Shown one piece after another: positions 1-11,077 of a DNA stretch of 64,000 nt. The notes beneath the pieces are model-generated. The model was not told the origin of the DNA. It worked only from the letters and a program-made list of their open reading frames with translations, and searched no databases. Origin of the DNA: Macrocystis pyrifera (lineage: Eukaryota > Sar > Phaeophyceae > Laminariales > Laminariaceae). Made by a program: the position numbers and the translations under genes. The stretch lies in NCBI GenBank assembly GCA_031763025.1, contig JASSKH010000028.1:3032981-3096980 (forward strand), in the 5' to 3' direction. Each line of letters begins with the position of its first letter. The stretch's first letter is position 1.

Positions 1-728
1 ACGATTTAGACATTTGAGCTACGTCGAAGCTTTCGTCTAGTGTCAGCATCAAAAACATGGGGATGCCACGAGATGGAGGGCAAAAACTGCGTTCTCTGCG
101 AATGTCGAAAGTTCAGCACATAACACTCTCGCATTTTTACCTGGCACTGTTGTTGTTCTCACATTACCTCATCGCCAAACCCAGCCCGTGGTCACGGGAC
201 AGGCTCCAAAAACTCTGGAGTGGAAGAATACCTCAGGACAAGAAAATAAAAACTACTGCTGTAGATAGAGATGCACATAATCACTGAACTGGAGCACATC
301 GTTCACATCGATTTCGCATGCAATAGATGCCACCAACTAAAGGAAACACCAAAAACGTGGTTTGGGTGTCTTATCCTGCAGCGTTGGAGCAGGCAGCACG
401 TGCATTAACCTGTGTGGGACACCGAGATAGCGACCACAAAAGCGATAGCGACCGAAACAAGGATAACGACCAAGACAGGATTAACTGTGGTGTTTTTCAG
501 CCGTCTGCCATGAGCAGCGTGCGCGACCCGCAGTACGGGGTATCGGTAGGGTCATGTTGCGCCCGTGCCGGACGACTCCTTGCGTCAGCCATTGTAACTC
601 GGACACCATGTTGTAGAATATTATCCCCCAATTACTCGACAAATCCCTGAAATTTCCATACCTCCGCCCAACCTTTTACTGAATGGTACCTGGTAACACC
701 TAGGGAACAGCAGGGCAACGCTTGCCCC
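1..728. other. No gene recognised
   Basis: I see no supported gene here; reading frames are short and carry no recognisable domain or paired splice sites. Bases ~130-250 resemble bases ~41040-41160 (both contain a TCATCGCC segment followed by a TGGAGTGGAA..AATACCTCAG segment), so this is part of a diverged dispersed repeat. Confidence 0.4.
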
Positions 729-905
729 GCTCTACCATAGAAAATCATCCCCCAATCACTTAGAGGCCGGCGAGCCGGCCGGTGCTGTGATTATCAATTA
801 GTACAGCAGTATCGCGATTTTTCCCTGCTCTACAATAGAAAAGCATCCCCCAATCACTCACAGGCCGGCGAGCTGGCCGGTGCTGTGATTATCAATTAGT
901 ATCGC
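729..905. repeat. 98-bp tandem duplication
   Basis: Two near-identical copies follow each other with a 98-bp period (starts at 729 and 827-829). Each holds a CATCCCCCAATCACT block, a GGCCGGCGAGC block and GTGCTGTGATTATCAATTAG. The second copy lacks the TACAGCAGTATCG segment that ends the first. No coding potential was seen. Confidence 0.75.
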
Positions 906-980
906 GAAATTCCCCTCTGAGCCTCAAAAAGGTGAAAGTGTTTCCCCTTTGCAAAAAAAAGATAATCCACTGTCAGGTAC

Positions 981-1262
981 TGTTATGGTACTGACTGCTT
1001 TGAATGGGGCCGAAGGGCCGGTGATTACCCGTGGGTTCAGGTACTGGTAGTATTTAGGAGGCGTATCTTGGGTGGGAAACCAGGGGTTTTCCCGGCGAGG
1101 CACGAGCCTTGCTCTCAGTCTCTCATCGTGCTCGAAAGGAATAGAGGTGCTCTTCTTCTATCTCTAGGCATTCAACACACATGAGTACCAACGAGTACCT
1201 ACTCACTAGGCAAACCTAACAGGGGATACAGGAGACAAAGTGTCCCCACCTTGAACTTAACA
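981..1262. mobile_element. Solo-LTR-like dispersed repeat, copy 1
   Basis: This ~282-bp block begins TGTTATGG, ends TTAACA and matches 21303-21581 over its whole length at roughly 80% by eye. Shared blocks include GGAGGCGTATCTT, ACCAGGGGTTTT, GAGCCTTGCTCTCA and AGTACCAACGAGTACCT. TG...CA ends and the size suggest a solo LTR. I found no target duplication and no internal retroelement sequence, so an unclassified short transposon is also possible. Confidence 0.45.
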
Positions 1263-2586
1263 TTGTTGTATCCCTAGCACTGTACCTGGACTGTACCTGG
1301 GTAAGTGGTGGACTTGCTGTACGTACGTATAACGCACGGGTGTTAAGATAACAAATCCCCTGGGACAATTTTCCGAGCCGACCATCTCTGAATCTAGGGG
1401 GGGGGGGGCACACACAACGAAAAACGGTTGGTCTGGAAAGATCTCGATCAAACTTCCCGTAGACGCATCGCTCGGCGTTTGCACTATCACGTGATGTCCT
1501 CGTTTTCGAGAAAATTGCTTTCGAACTCGTCCTCAGGTAACTTGGTGTACCTGTAAACCCATCTGCTACATGCACTTTGCGTAGTTGTTGGCGAAAATCC
1601 ACAGCATGTATTGCGCACGAGGTACGAACACATCTCGACTATCCGAAGCTTCGGCAGTCTACTTGATATACCGGCACACACTCAGTCATGGTTACGTCGC
1701 CTCGCTGACTCCCTTCTTACGCAGTACCGGGCCAGCTGTTTAATTTGATTCGGAGTTACAAGAGGCGCAAAAACGTGCTCAACTCGGACAGATCATGATC
1801 TAGATCAACGATTGTAGTTCCTCACCTACCGTTGTGGGGGACTGAGTAGGATCTGCTCAATACAGATTCAAACCATGCCGACAGTACAGGTCCCACCCGG
1901 CAACATGAGCTAGATCATGCAGAATCCAAGAATATATGATCTATCTGCCTTGAAAGGTTTAGATCATCAAGTGGGAATGGTCTGAAGATGATCTGTTCGA
2001 GGCGTAGAACGATGTCAACGTGTATCGTTTTCGTGCCGGTTCCAGTAGATTCCCCAGGCGGGAGAAGCCTGCCAACGTAGCCGGAGCTGTGCACGTGTCT
2101 CTCGTGCAGGTTACGTTTTTTGTGCTTTCTCCAGTGACATTCCACCGTATGGCCGTATTATATGACTCCACCGCGTCACCACGACGACCACCATGTATTG
2201 CATGTATGTTTGTATGATATGTGTCCTCCAACAATATTTTTGCTAGATGCGAGTTGTCTACCTAGATGCGAGTTGTCTACGCTCTGATATCTGTAGCTCT
2301 GACAACTTGAAACGTGGAAAACGAGACGATTTTTGTATTTCTCGACGAGGACGGAGCTGGCCACAGCATGATCGTCTACATACATAGGACGGCGGGCAAA
2401 GAGTCGTCCGTTAGGAGTGACAGATGGATCCAGTGGTGGTGTAGCGGAAGAAAGCCTTTGGCGGCATCGACGACCGCCTCTTTCTTCTCTCCCTCCGTGT
2501 TATTGCGCACTCCGACGTCTGTTGTTGGTGTCAACGCTGAAACGACGCTCGCGTGGGACCTGTTGCCGTTTCAAAGAAGGAGGAGC

Positions 2587-2588
<2 letters not shown>
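1263..2588. other. No gene recognised
   Basis: No exon with paired splice sites or recognisable domain was found. There is an 11-base G run near 1398-1408. A segment around 1790-1985 contains repeated GATCTAGATCAT-type palindromic words that also occur at 39430-39650, pointing to a diverged dispersed repeat. Confidence 0.4.

Positions 2589-2620
<32 letters not shown>
2589..2620 (+). repeat. 32-base poly-G tract
   Basis: This is an uninterrupted run of 32 G followed by ACGTACTCATTTG. It is one of several long G (or C) runs in the window and sits just beyond the 3' end of the LINE remnant. The run length is prone to assembly error. Confidence 0.9.
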
Positions 2621-2622
<2 letters not shown>

Positions 2623-2639
2623 GTACTCATTTGTTGCTT

Positions 2640-3324
2640 GCCTTAGTCATTTGACCATTGACCACGCATCCCTTTCGAGACGGAGCACCGTTCCTACTCC
2701 TAATAGAGACACCTCCAACAATTGGGCGCTCATTACGTTGCTTCCATATATTACATAGAAACTTTTTGCTAGTCTTTTCCCCTTCCTGTTTGGCCTCCTG
2801 TGGCCACCATCTATCTCCTAGGATAGCGATCGTTTTCTCGCTGCTATTCATTGTATCAAACTCCTGTGGCCACCATCTATCTCCTAGGATAGCGATCGTT
2901 TTACCTGCTGCTATTCATTGTATCAAACTCCTCCATGTCACATTCGTCTATTTTCCTCATCTCCTCTTCTAACACATCCCGTTCCTCCTTATATAATTCA
3001 CATTCTCCTACTATGTGAGTTCTACTCTATTGCTTTGCCACACGGGCACATCTGTGCGTCTACTTCCTCCTCCTCGCGGCTACTGGTGTACCTTTTTCTT
3101 TCTGGCAGGTCCAGGTCCCCTACACGAAAGCGCAGTTTCAGCGTTTTCGCGAAGTCCATTGGGCCATGCAAATACGTTTTCATTCCTATTCCTTCCCTCA
3201 ATCCCCCGTATATCTCTAAGTGTTTTTCCGATTCCACCTTGTTTCTTAGCGCTAGCCTTTCCCTTCTTTCTATCCTTTCTTCTACTTCTGCCTTGTACCT
3301 CCCAAACTTCCCGGCGGACATCAT
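2640..3324 (-). pseudogene. LINE C-terminal finger region with 66-bp internal duplication
   Basis: The minus strand encodes CPCGKAIE at ~3040 and, after a frameshift, SRTHIVGECELYKEE, which together make a CxC-x8-H-x4-C finger of the type found at LINE C-termini. Downstream, a 66/67-bp block is present twice in tandem (2795-2860 and 2861-2927), repeating a TIAILGDRWWPQE-coding segment. The copies differ by a one-base indel, so the second copy shifts frame. Confidence 0.65.
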
Positions 3325-3390
3325 CTCTTCTTGGTTTCCCCCTAGATCCTTCCATACTTTCTCAACTACGCCATCCCACCTTATTCCAGC

Positions 3391-5341
3391 TCACCCTTTT
3401 GTTACTTTCTCCCTTACAGCTCTATCAACTATGGCTGGCAACCTCTTTTTTGGTATGTTCCCTACTTTATATTGCCAGTTCAACTTTCTCATGTCTCTAT
3501 TTGTCTTGAGTGGGCGCATTCCCAGTTCTGCTCTTAATACTGTAATACTAGTCGTACTTGAGCATCTTAGGATTTTTTTAGCTGCTGTCATTTGTACTGT
3601 TTCCAACTGTTTTAAGAGTTTCGCGTTCCCTTCCCATACTTCTCCTGCATATTCTAGCTTTGGTACTATCACATTCATCAAGATACATCTCTTAATCCTA
3701 GTGTCAAGGTTCGGGTCTGTTAGGATCGCATCCATCTTGCCTACTTGTGCCTTACCCTTTCCTATTACTTTTGCTATATGTGTATCCCAAGAGCAGTCTT
3801 TTGAGATCTCTACGCCAAGGTATGTAACCTGGTCTACGATCGGCAATTCATCTTCTCCCCACTTCCAACTGAAATTTACCGGGTTTACCTTACCTTCGTT
3901 GTAAACAACTACTGCGCATTTCTTGACGTTCGCCGTCACCCTCCATTTCCTGGTGTATTCTAGCGCCTTCTCTATCTGTTTCTGCAATCCTTCGGGTGTT
4001 TCTGATATCCCCCGAAGTCATCCGCAAACATCAGTCCCGACACCGTATCTTCCCCTACCGTGACTCCCTGCCTTTGCCACCTCGACTGCTACTATCAGGT
4101 CGTTAATATATATCTTGAATAAGTTAGGTGACAACGTACATCCCTGTGCAACTCCTTGTAAAATATCAACATACTTCGATATTTCCCCGTCCAGCATCAC
4201 AGCACTTCTCGCACATTCCGTCATATTTTTCATCATTCTCCACATCTTTCCTCTGATTCCTATTTCCCACAGTTTTTTCCACAATCCATTTCTCCATACT
4301 GTGTCGTACGCTTTCTGCACATCTAGAAAGAAACAGTACGTTGTTAGTCCCGCGTCTTTCCTACCTTGAATAATCTTACCTAAGGTGTACACATGGTCTA
4401 CGCATCTACGGTTTGGCCTAAACCCTGCTTGCCCTTCGCTTATTCTGCCTTCCTTCTCCATCATCGTTCCCATTCTATCGTTTAAAATCTTACAAAATGT
4501 TTTGCCTACTGTGCTTAGTAGCGTTATCCCTCTGTAGTTCCCCGGGTCAGCCTTATCTCCTTTCTTGAATAAATTTACTACTACTCCTTCTCTCTACCTC
4601 CTAGGTGCGTACTCGTTTTTCCATATCCAGTTATACAACATAACCATCATGGTAATCATTCCTTCTCCCCCGTACTTCATAAATTCATTCACTGTTTGGT
4701 CTGCCCCAGCTGCCTTTCTATTCTTAAGTTTAGCTACACACTTCTTTACTTCTTCCCTTGTGAACTCTCTCTGTAACCCTCCCGAACCACTGTCTTCCCT
4801 TTCTGATGTATCTACGTTCGCCTCTGCCCACGCGTTGCTTTCCTTCTCGAATTCTGCATCGAACGTTTCGTTGGCTGTGGGTGTTCCTAGCTTTCGGTAA
4901 TGCTCTACTAGTATTTCCCTTTTCCCCTTCGAACTACTAACCATTTTACCATTCTGTGCTCTTAGAGTAGCTATTCCCGTGTCTGCCTCTCCTGCTTGTT
5001 TGCCAAGTATCCCTTTTATCCCTACCCACATCTGCTTCATTCGCCCTCAAAGTCTCCATTCGTTTTATTTACGACGTCTTTCCGTATCCCTTTCTTCTTC
5101 TTCTTCTCTACCATCTCTTTTACTTTCTTTCTAGCTATAGCATATTCTCCCACCCTGTCGAAGTTTTACTCGATGTATACCTTGCGTGTGCCTTTCTCCT
5201 TGCTCTTATAGCCTCTTTCACTTCTTCATCCCACCATTTTACCGCTCTGTTGCGTACTATCAACTTCTTCCCTATTACTTTACTTGCTGTGGTCTTGACC
5301 AACTGCTCCCATCCTTCTATTATCCTAGCTCCTTTATTCAT
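3391..5341 (-). pseudogene. LINE reverse transcriptase, frameshifted
   Basis: Reverse transcriptase motifs read on the minus strand: KAAGADQTVNEF at ~4700, NYRGITLL at ~4540, EGQAGFRPNR at ~4430, motif A FFLDVQKAYDTVW at ~4330, motif B GVAQGCTLSPNLF at ~4150, and motif C FADDF at ~4020. The FADD segment lies in a different frame from motifs A/B, and the thumb region (3987-3391, with VTYLGVEI) lies in a third, so at least two frameshifts break it between 4070 and 3987. The product would copy LINE RNA at a nicked target; this copy cannot. Confidence 0.85.
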
Positions 5342-5608
5342 CCCTTTCTATATCGTTCCTTGTTGTACCTATTCTTTCCAACAGCTCGGAAAATTTCTCT
5401 GCAGTTTTGGCCATCTCTTCTTAGAACTCTTCCCGTTTCTCTTTTGCTTCTAGTTTATCTATTCTCCATCGATACAATTTCCTACCTCTTCTATGTTTGA
5501 TAACTCTCGTCTGTTGACTGTCTGTCCATATTAGACAGTGATCCTTAGTTCCTATGTCTGCTGCGCATACATACAGTTCCGTTTCCTTACCACTTCCATT
5601 TTCTACTA

Positions 5609-5713
5609 TTACGGGGGGCTATAGTTAACAGGACCTATGGCATACATAAAAACCTATATATTTAGGTATTTTTACTAACAATATTTATTCCTGTTAACTA
5701 TGGACCCCCGTAA
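5609..5713 (+). mobile_element. TA-flanked MITE (family TTACGGGGG), copy 1
   Basis: This 105-bp element is flanked by TA on both sides, with terminal inverted repeats TTACGGGGG/CCCCCGTAA extending imperfectly to ~30 bp (..TAGTTAACAGGACC). The AT-rich core contains AAAACCTATATATTTAGG and TACTAACAATATTT. Inserted in the LINE endonuclease. No coding capacity; a non-autonomous Tc1/mariner-type element is the likely class because of the TA duplication. Confidence 0.9.
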
Positions 5714-5934
5714 TACTATAAAGTCAAGGATAGAGCTTTCTCCCTTTTGTATGCACTGTCTAGTCCATTCCGGTTCTGCCTTTTTTACTCTGTCGTTCAG
5801 TGTTTTCATCTCGTTGTGCATGAGGAACTTCAACATCTCTTCCCCATTCTTATTCTTTGTTACTTCCCCGTATTGTCCAATGTTCTCATTCAGTTTGCTT
5901 GCCTTCCCAATTCCTGAGTTAAAATTTCCCACTA

Positions 5935-6040
5935 TTACGGGGGTCCATAATTAACAGGACCTATGGCACACATAAAAACCTATATATTTAGGTATTTTTA
6001 CTAACAATATTTAGTCCTGTTTACTATGGTCCCCCCGTAA
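5935..6040 (+). mobile_element. TA-flanked MITE, copy 2
   Basis: 106 bp, same family and orientation as copy 1, only 221 bp away inside the same LINE. TA precedes at 5933-5934 and follows at 6041-6042. The core is almost identical to copy 1. Confidence 0.9.
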
Positions 6041-6169
6041 TAGTATTACTTCTCCTTGCCTCTTATACTTCTGTACATTTACTGCTACTTCTCCGAACTT
6101 CCTCTGTATATCTTTTATCGTATTCTTCGACTCTGGGGGCATATATATGCGCGGGGGAGGGGGGGGCGT

Positions 6170-6460
6170 ACGGTGCTTATGTCATGCATGGCCGCAGTCG
6201 TATGACTCAAGACCTTCGCATCCCTACAAGATGCCGGGACGGAGCACGTCGGACTTCTAAACCGACAGGGCATTAACATTGCTTGCACCAAGCGCGAACC
6301 GCCGTGAGTTCTTCGGCGGGTCGCACTAAAAGGGTGAGCTGCATCCTACTGAGAACCACCTGTGGGGCCGGTTTTCTTGCACTAAGATGACATTTCGAAT
6401 TAATTGATTTGTGTGCTGATGTGGCCACTGCCAGCGACAGCAATCCGTATCCTAAGTAAC
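6170..6460 (+). repeat. Dispersed repeat with G-rich head, copy 1
   Basis: Begins in a G-rich tract (6153-6167), then GTCATGCATGGCCG, CGTATGA, GCATCCCTACAA, ATGCCGGGACGGAGCACGTC, GCTTGCACCAAGCGCGAA, GTGAGCTGCATCCTACT, and ~110 bp later GTGGCCACTGCCAG. The same order recurs at 42691-42970 over ~290 bp, so this is one repeat unit. Class unknown: no terminal repeats or A/B boxes recognised. Confidence 0.75.
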
Positions 6461-6462
6461 TG

Positions 6463-6585
6463 GGGCGGGGATGGGGGGAGTGTACTCAGGTCATGCATGG
6501 CCATAGTCGTATGCCTACAGATCCTTGCATCCCTACAATGCCGGGGCGGAGCACGTCGAGATTTCACCGACGGCGGGGAGGAGGG
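6463..6585 (+). repeat. Dispersed repeat with G-rich head, copy 2 (short)
   Basis: A G-rich tract (6463-6479) is followed by GTACTCAGGTCATGCATGGCC, GCATCCCTACAATGCCGG and GGAGCACGTCGAGATTTCACCGAC. Similarity ends near 6585, so only the first ~100 bp of the unit is present. Confidence 0.75.
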
Positions 6586-8109
6586 GGGGGTGTATGGGGT
6601 GTAGTGAAGACGGACCTTATCCCCTTTTTTGCACCCAAATTTGGGGATACTTGGAATTCAAATCTTGAGCAATTTTGCAGAAGAACGGCGCAAACGTGCA
6701 GCACAAGACACCACCGGGGGGAGTGGCGTGGGGTCATCAAGGTATGGGCCCAGAGGACTGCCAAATGGCGGGGTAAAAGCGAAGGAGCGCCACACAAATA
6801 TAATTTTAGATGCCAAGCTCTAAATACCGTACCCCACACAGCTCAAATATTTCACCAAACTTCACGCGACAAAAGCGATGGAAAACGCCACGCGCTTTTG
6901 AAAGTTATTACCGTACGTAGAACAACGTCAGCCTTAACTCCTCGGATAAGCGAAGGAATCAATGCGCGACAACAACATCTTGTGATGTACCACTTTGGCC
7001 ATAAATACAGTACCCGTTTTATAATATTATTAGTGTACAAACGGTGATTACATTCAAGTCCAGAGAATAAAATTGTGACTACTGCACGGGATTCTCTCGC
7101 TCAACAAATGTACGGGCACAGAACGCGGCATATTTCTCAGTGGCAGGGAGGCGACTGGTTCTTTCTTACCTTGGGCGGTTTGTACTAAGAACATCGGCAC
7201 CGGGAACAAAACTTCGCCTTTGCTTCTCTTCGACATTGTGCGTGCATGTATAGCTTTGTTCCGCCGAACTCATTCACGAGCGAGAACATGGGGCGACACA
7301 CGCTGAACTGACCTGCACCGCGTATGGTTCACGTACGCACGGGGATATAGCGGAAATGACCCAAAAGTCGATGGGTGGGGTCGGCTTCTTACGTAACGTA
7401 CGAGAGCGGACAGGATCGAATAACACTTTTTATTGCGTTTGCCATAGCCGACAATGTGTTATTAACAGCACGAGCTTCAACGTTGACCACTCAGAAACAT
7501 CTCCCCAAAGAAGAAAATCTAGGGGAAAACAAAACGAAAAGCAAACCCATTAGCCTTAGACTCTTGGATTACAATAGCCTATTGGACTACAGTAGCTTCA
7601 ACACTGGGTACTCAGAAACATCCCATTGAAGAACAAAACCAAGAGAAAAACAAAAACAAAAAGGAACACTAGGCGTGAACTCTATCCCCTGTTCTGCATC
7701 TACATACAGACAATCGAACCTGTCTGCAGGCCAGGCGTTACCGTCCTTGGCATAAGCTAAATTGTTTGACTGTAGACAATTCCGTCGATGCGCAGTACGT
7801 ACGTAGCCGAACGCTAGTACAGCACTTGGCACGACCCTCAAAAAAACGTTTTTCTTGTAACGCAAAAGCTGAGCCAAATCATTCTCAGCTCTCATTTTGT
7901 TTCAAGTGATAACTATTGCTGCCGCGTCGTTTGCCGAGGGGAAAAGTTTTGCGTGGAACGGCGTCCCTGCTGCATACCTGCTACTCTGCAGTGTATCTGG
8001 CGCGCGCCGAATAAAAAAAAAAAAACAGCGTGGTGTCGTCCATTGAGACCTCTGAGTGTTCCTTCTTTCCATCGATATTACGGCACATAGGCCATGGTAA
8101 TACACACTA
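6586..8109. other. No gene recognised
   Basis: No domain, convincing splice pair or RNA gene was found. Two short blocks at ~7490-7535 and ~7612-7660 (CAGAAACATC.CC..AAGAA.AAA) are an imperfect direct repeat. Confidence 0.35.
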
Positions 8110-8214
8110 TTACGAGGGACCATAGTAAATAGGGCCTACGATAAACATAAAAACCTATATATTTCCCTATGTTTACTAACAATATTTGGTCCTATTTAAT
8201 GCGGTCCCCCGTAT
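8110..8214 (+). mobile_element. TA-flanked MITE, copy 3
   Basis: 105 bp, TA at 8108-8109 and 8215-8216. The left end reads TTACGAGGG and the right CCCCCGTAT, one change each from the family ends. The core contains AAAACCTATATATTT and TACTAACAATATTTGGTCC. Confidence 0.88.
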
Positions 8215-8458
8215 TAATTAGAACCCACGATGGACCCAAGAAACAGGTACCAGTCTGCCCCTAGCTACTCGTATAAGGATATTTTTTTATATAAAAAACC
8301 AATACAAACGTCTGATTAATCCAGCATCTTCTCCCGTAATAGCGTATGTTCCATAGCTATTGGTCGGGTCGGAAGCGGATATCGTCTGTTGTGGCTGAAG
8401 CAGCAAGCGCAAGAGCTCGAGAAGGGAAGCACGCCGACACGCACGCAAGCTCTCGTAC

Positions 8459-8729
8459 CTTTAGGGCGGATGCTGGCCGGTGTGTGAATGTTGTTGGAGA
8501 TACAACGCGCACCGAACGTGTCGGGCCCATCAACACGTTTGACTCCACGCGTTTTCTCGTCACCGTACATACGGGCGTACGATGCCCAGCTATCGTGCAA
8601 GCGCAAAGCAGTGTTCGACGAAATTCCGTCGCTTCTGCTCGTGACGTTTGTTGCGTTTGCACCCAAAACTCCTTCGGATATCGAACAGCTCTTCCTCTTG
8701 ATGCTGCTAGTCCCCGACGTGTAGCATAC
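8459..8729 (-). CDS. Possible exon, unrecognised protein
   Basis: On the minus strand a 271-bp open segment lies between an acceptor-like CCCCAG/GTATG (8730/8729) and a donor-like AAAG/GTACGAG (8459/8458). The frame reads ..SDGISSNTALRLHDSW.. and ..MYGDEKTRGVKRVDGPD.., which looks protein-like but matches no family I recognise. Other frames are also open here, so the case rests only on the splice signals and composition. Neighbouring exons were not found. Confidence 0.25.
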
Positions 8730-9073
8730 CTGGGGTACTCCAGCGGTGGCCAGACGGAGTCGAACCAACAAACATTAGCATTTGCCCTGAGTCTTTTGAA
8801 TAGAGAAGCATGATGGTTGCACAACACACTGCATGGCGCGTCTAACGGAATGGTCTGACACGTTGGAAACAGGCATGTCGGGATGTGGGCTGGTCTGATT
8901 ACGGTCCAGATCGCCATGTGTATGGCAAAAGAATACAACACCTGTGCTCGTGACAGTTTGTGTGAGGGTTGCAACTGGTAATTTACCTTCGAGCTAGTGA
9001 GAGTGACCTGAGTACAAAGCGTTACGAAGCATAGCTACCGGTGGTACCTGCTGTGCAAAGGATTCACCCCGAT

Positions 9074-9600
9074 TAGCGTTGTTGTTGGCGTTGGCGTTGG
9101 CGTTGGCGTTGGTGTTGGTGTTGGTGTTGGCGTTGGCGTTGGTGTTGGCGCTGGCGTTGGCGCTGGCGTTGGTGTTGGTGCTGGGCTGGTGTTGGCGTTG
9201 CTATTGGCGTTGGTGTTGGTGTTAGCGTTGGCGTTGGTGTTGGCGTTGACGTTGGTGCTGGCGTTGGCGTTGGTGTTGGCGCTGGCGTTGGTGTTGGTGT
9301 TGGCGTTGGTGTTGGCGTTGGCGTTGGTGTTGGTGTTGGCGTTGGTGTTGGCGCTGGCGTTGGTGTTGGTGTTGGTGTTGGTGTTGGTGTTGGCGTTGGC
9401 GTTGGCGGCGTTGGCGTTGGCGTTGGCGTTGGTGTTGGTGTTGGTGTTGGCGTTGGTGCTGGCGCTGGTGTTGGCGCTGGCATTAGTGCTGGTGTTGGCG
9501 TTGCTATCGGCGTTGCTGTTGGTGTTAGCGTTGGCGTTGGCGTTGGCGTTGGCGTTGACGTTGGTGCTGGCGTTGGCGTTGTCGTTGGCGCTGGCGTTAC
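9074..9600. repeat. GTTGGY hexamer array
   Basis: About 88 units of a 6-bp repeat, mostly GTTGGC and GTTGGT with some GCTGGC and GTTGAC variants. It is open in all frames (Asn/Ala/Thr-rich on the minus strand, Val/Leu/Ala-rich on the plus), which is expected of a 6-bp repeat and not evidence of a protein. The C/T alternation at the sixth base is irregular. Confidence 0.95.
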
Positions 9601-9849
9601 CGCTACTATTAAAACTGTCGTTGCCGTTAATGGTACAGCTGTCCTTCAGCGTTTTCACTGACATCGTCGTTACCACCAAAGCTGCTTTCTTCCCTTGATG
9701 TTGCCGCTAAAACTGATGTTATTGCCGGCGTGCTCTTTTTCTGTGCTGCTGCTTTTGTTGACAATATCGCCGTTTCCGTCTCCGTCGTTTGCTGTCCTTG
9801 GAAACGCTGCTGGCGTTGTTTGTCTTTTGCTGTTCCTGCTGGTGCCCCT

Positions 9850-9960
9850 GTTGCCGCCGTTGCTGTTGCTGCTGCTGCTGTTGCTGCTGTTGCTGCTGTT
9901 GCTGCTCTGCTTCTGCTGCTGCTGGCGCCGCCGCCGCCACTCCTGCTGATGATGTCGCTG
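9850..9960. repeat. CTG/CAG-rich microsatellite
   Basis: Interrupted CTG and TTG trinucleotides, with GCTGCTGCTG blocks at 9866-9915. Glutamine or leucine runs in the overlapping frames are repeat shadows. Confidence 0.8.
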
Positions 9961-10306
9961 CCGCTGCTCCTACCCCTCCTCCTGTTGAGTTTTGAACGTC
10001 GTTGTTGTGACGTTCCCCTTCCACGCCGCTCACGATCTTGCCCATTTCCCCCCGCTGGTCTGCCACTCCAACAGGTCGAAAATGTGAAGAAGAAAAAAAA
10101 CATCGCACGTGCCGCAAACCCGAAGCTACTTCCAATGATAACTAGTCACCATTCACAGCTCGTCGTCGATGTCCCCGAAGGCCTCACCACCGTAGCCTCC
10201 GACCACCTCCCCTGCTGCCCCCATCCCCGCCCCCGCCCCCCCAATCCCTGATCCATCACCCGCCCTCGCACCGTTCCCCACTTCCACTCCCGCCCCCGCC
10301 CTCGCG

Positions 10307-11077
10307 TCAACCCCCCCCTCCTGCGCCATCCCCCGGCCCGGCCGCCGCCCCCTCCACGCATTCGGTGTCAAGCTCAGTCCTCTCGTCGGCGAAGGCAAAG
10401 AGGACAGCGCCAATCCTGTTAGGCAGCCTGGTCATCCTCGCTGCCGCGACCGCCATGATGTCCATAGTGCGCTGTGCTAGACGGAGCTGTTCTTCGCCGA
10501 TGGTAGAGGGCCCGCTCTCGGGCGAGAGTTGAGCGTCGGCAATTTGCTCGATAACATCGGCCCGGGCGATGCCCAGACTGCCCACACGCAGCCCCTCCTG
10601 TCCTCCTCCCCCCACAGTGTCATCAGCGGGCGCGGTCATGTTGTCCTCGGTGGTGGATGAAACGAGATCTGGTGTCTCGGTCATCGCTGCCTTCTTCTTC
10701 CTCTTTCCTTTACCCCTACCCTTGGTCTTCTTCTGCACCACCTTACCCTCGCCCTTACCTTTGGTGACGGTCTTTTTCTTCCCGGCCGCCGGCCTCCCCG
10801 CGGCAGCGTTCTTTTTCTTCGACCTCGCGGTCGATTTCTTGGTAGAGTCCGAGCTCCCGGCGTCGTCACGAAGGTGCGCAAGCGCTACCCTCTTGCGCTT
10901 GCCCTTGCGAACAGTGGTGGCGGGCAGGCTCTCCTTGATGGCAGCCATAGCGTTCGGAGACCTTGGGGCTGAGATCGCCCGGGTGACAGTCATCGGGATA
11001 GCGGCGGGCGACGAAGATGCCAGCTCAGAGGTCGTCTTCGACTCCCTCCTGGGCCTCTTGGACGGTCCAGGCTCAGG
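10307..11077 (-). CDS. Exon of a lysine-rich, probably nuclear protein
   Basis: A 257-codon minus-strand segment follows a strong acceptor: pyrimidine-rich CTTCTGCTTTTTGTC..CCCACAG at 11078-11100, exon starting at 11077. There is no ATG at the frame's upstream limit, which supports an internal or terminal exon. The product has an acidic/Ser-rich start, a basic middle with KKKTVTKGKGEGK and KGRGKGKRKKK (~90-140), an acidic segment, and a C-terminal part with EEQLRLAQRTMDIMAVAAARM that could form a helix. Basic tracts suggest nucleic-acid binding or nuclear import. I recognise no domain. The frame ends at TGA 10307-10309 in G-rich sequence. Upstream exons would lie beyond 11.1 kb, where a copia element now sits. 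Confidence 0.5.
   Translation of the reverse strand, partial: PEPGPSKRPRRESKTTSELASSSPAAIPMTVTRAISAPRSPNAMAAIKESLPATTVRKGKRKRVALAHLRDDAGSSDSTKKSTARSKKKNAAAGRPAAGKKKTVTKGKGEGKVVQKKTKGRGKGKRKKKAAMTETPDLVSSTTEDNMTAPADDTVGGGGQEGLRVGSLGIARADVIEQIADAQLSPESGPSTIGEEQLRLAQRTMDIMAVAAARMTRLPNRIGAVLFAFADERTELDTECVEGAAAGPGDGAGGGG

Larger units (their letters stand above)
2640..6140 (-). mobile_element. Decayed LINE-type non-LTR retrotransposon
   Basis: On the minus strand, pieces of one LINE polyprotein appear in the expected order: endonuclease C-terminal half (6140-5343), reverse transcriptase fingers and palm (5341-4018), thumb and connection (3987-3391), and a C-terminal CCHC-type finger region (3324-2640). 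Frames change at several points and two MITEs interrupt the endonuclease, so the copy is dead. The 5' part (ORF1 and N-terminal endonuclease) is missing: a G-rich dispersed repeat begins at ~6150. The clade cannot be settled by eye; an endonuclease plus C-terminal CxC..H..C finger suits the I/Jockey/R1 type. Confidence 0.85.
5343..6140 (-). pseudogene. LINE endonuclease domain, interrupted by two MITEs
   Basis: If the two MITEs (5609-5713 and 5935-6040) are passed over, the minus-strand reading continues as an APE-type endonuclease C-terminus. A GNFNSGIG segment (family GDFNA.IG) is near 5925, a SSILDFIVL segment (family ..IDYIL) near 5720, then TKDHCLIWT (family SDH..V) near 5540. The key aspartate of the GDFN motif is Asn here. 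Stops and frame changes occur downstream of the second MITE. This part was intact when the MITEs arrived or shortly before, because sequence on both sides joins smoothly. Confidence 0.7.

Noticed and set aside
9035-9679. 214-codon Asn/Ala/Thr-rich minus-strand frame and a Val/Leu/Ala-rich plus-strand frame
   Set aside because: Both are translations of the GTTGGY hexamer array; a 6-bp unit without stops is open in every frame.
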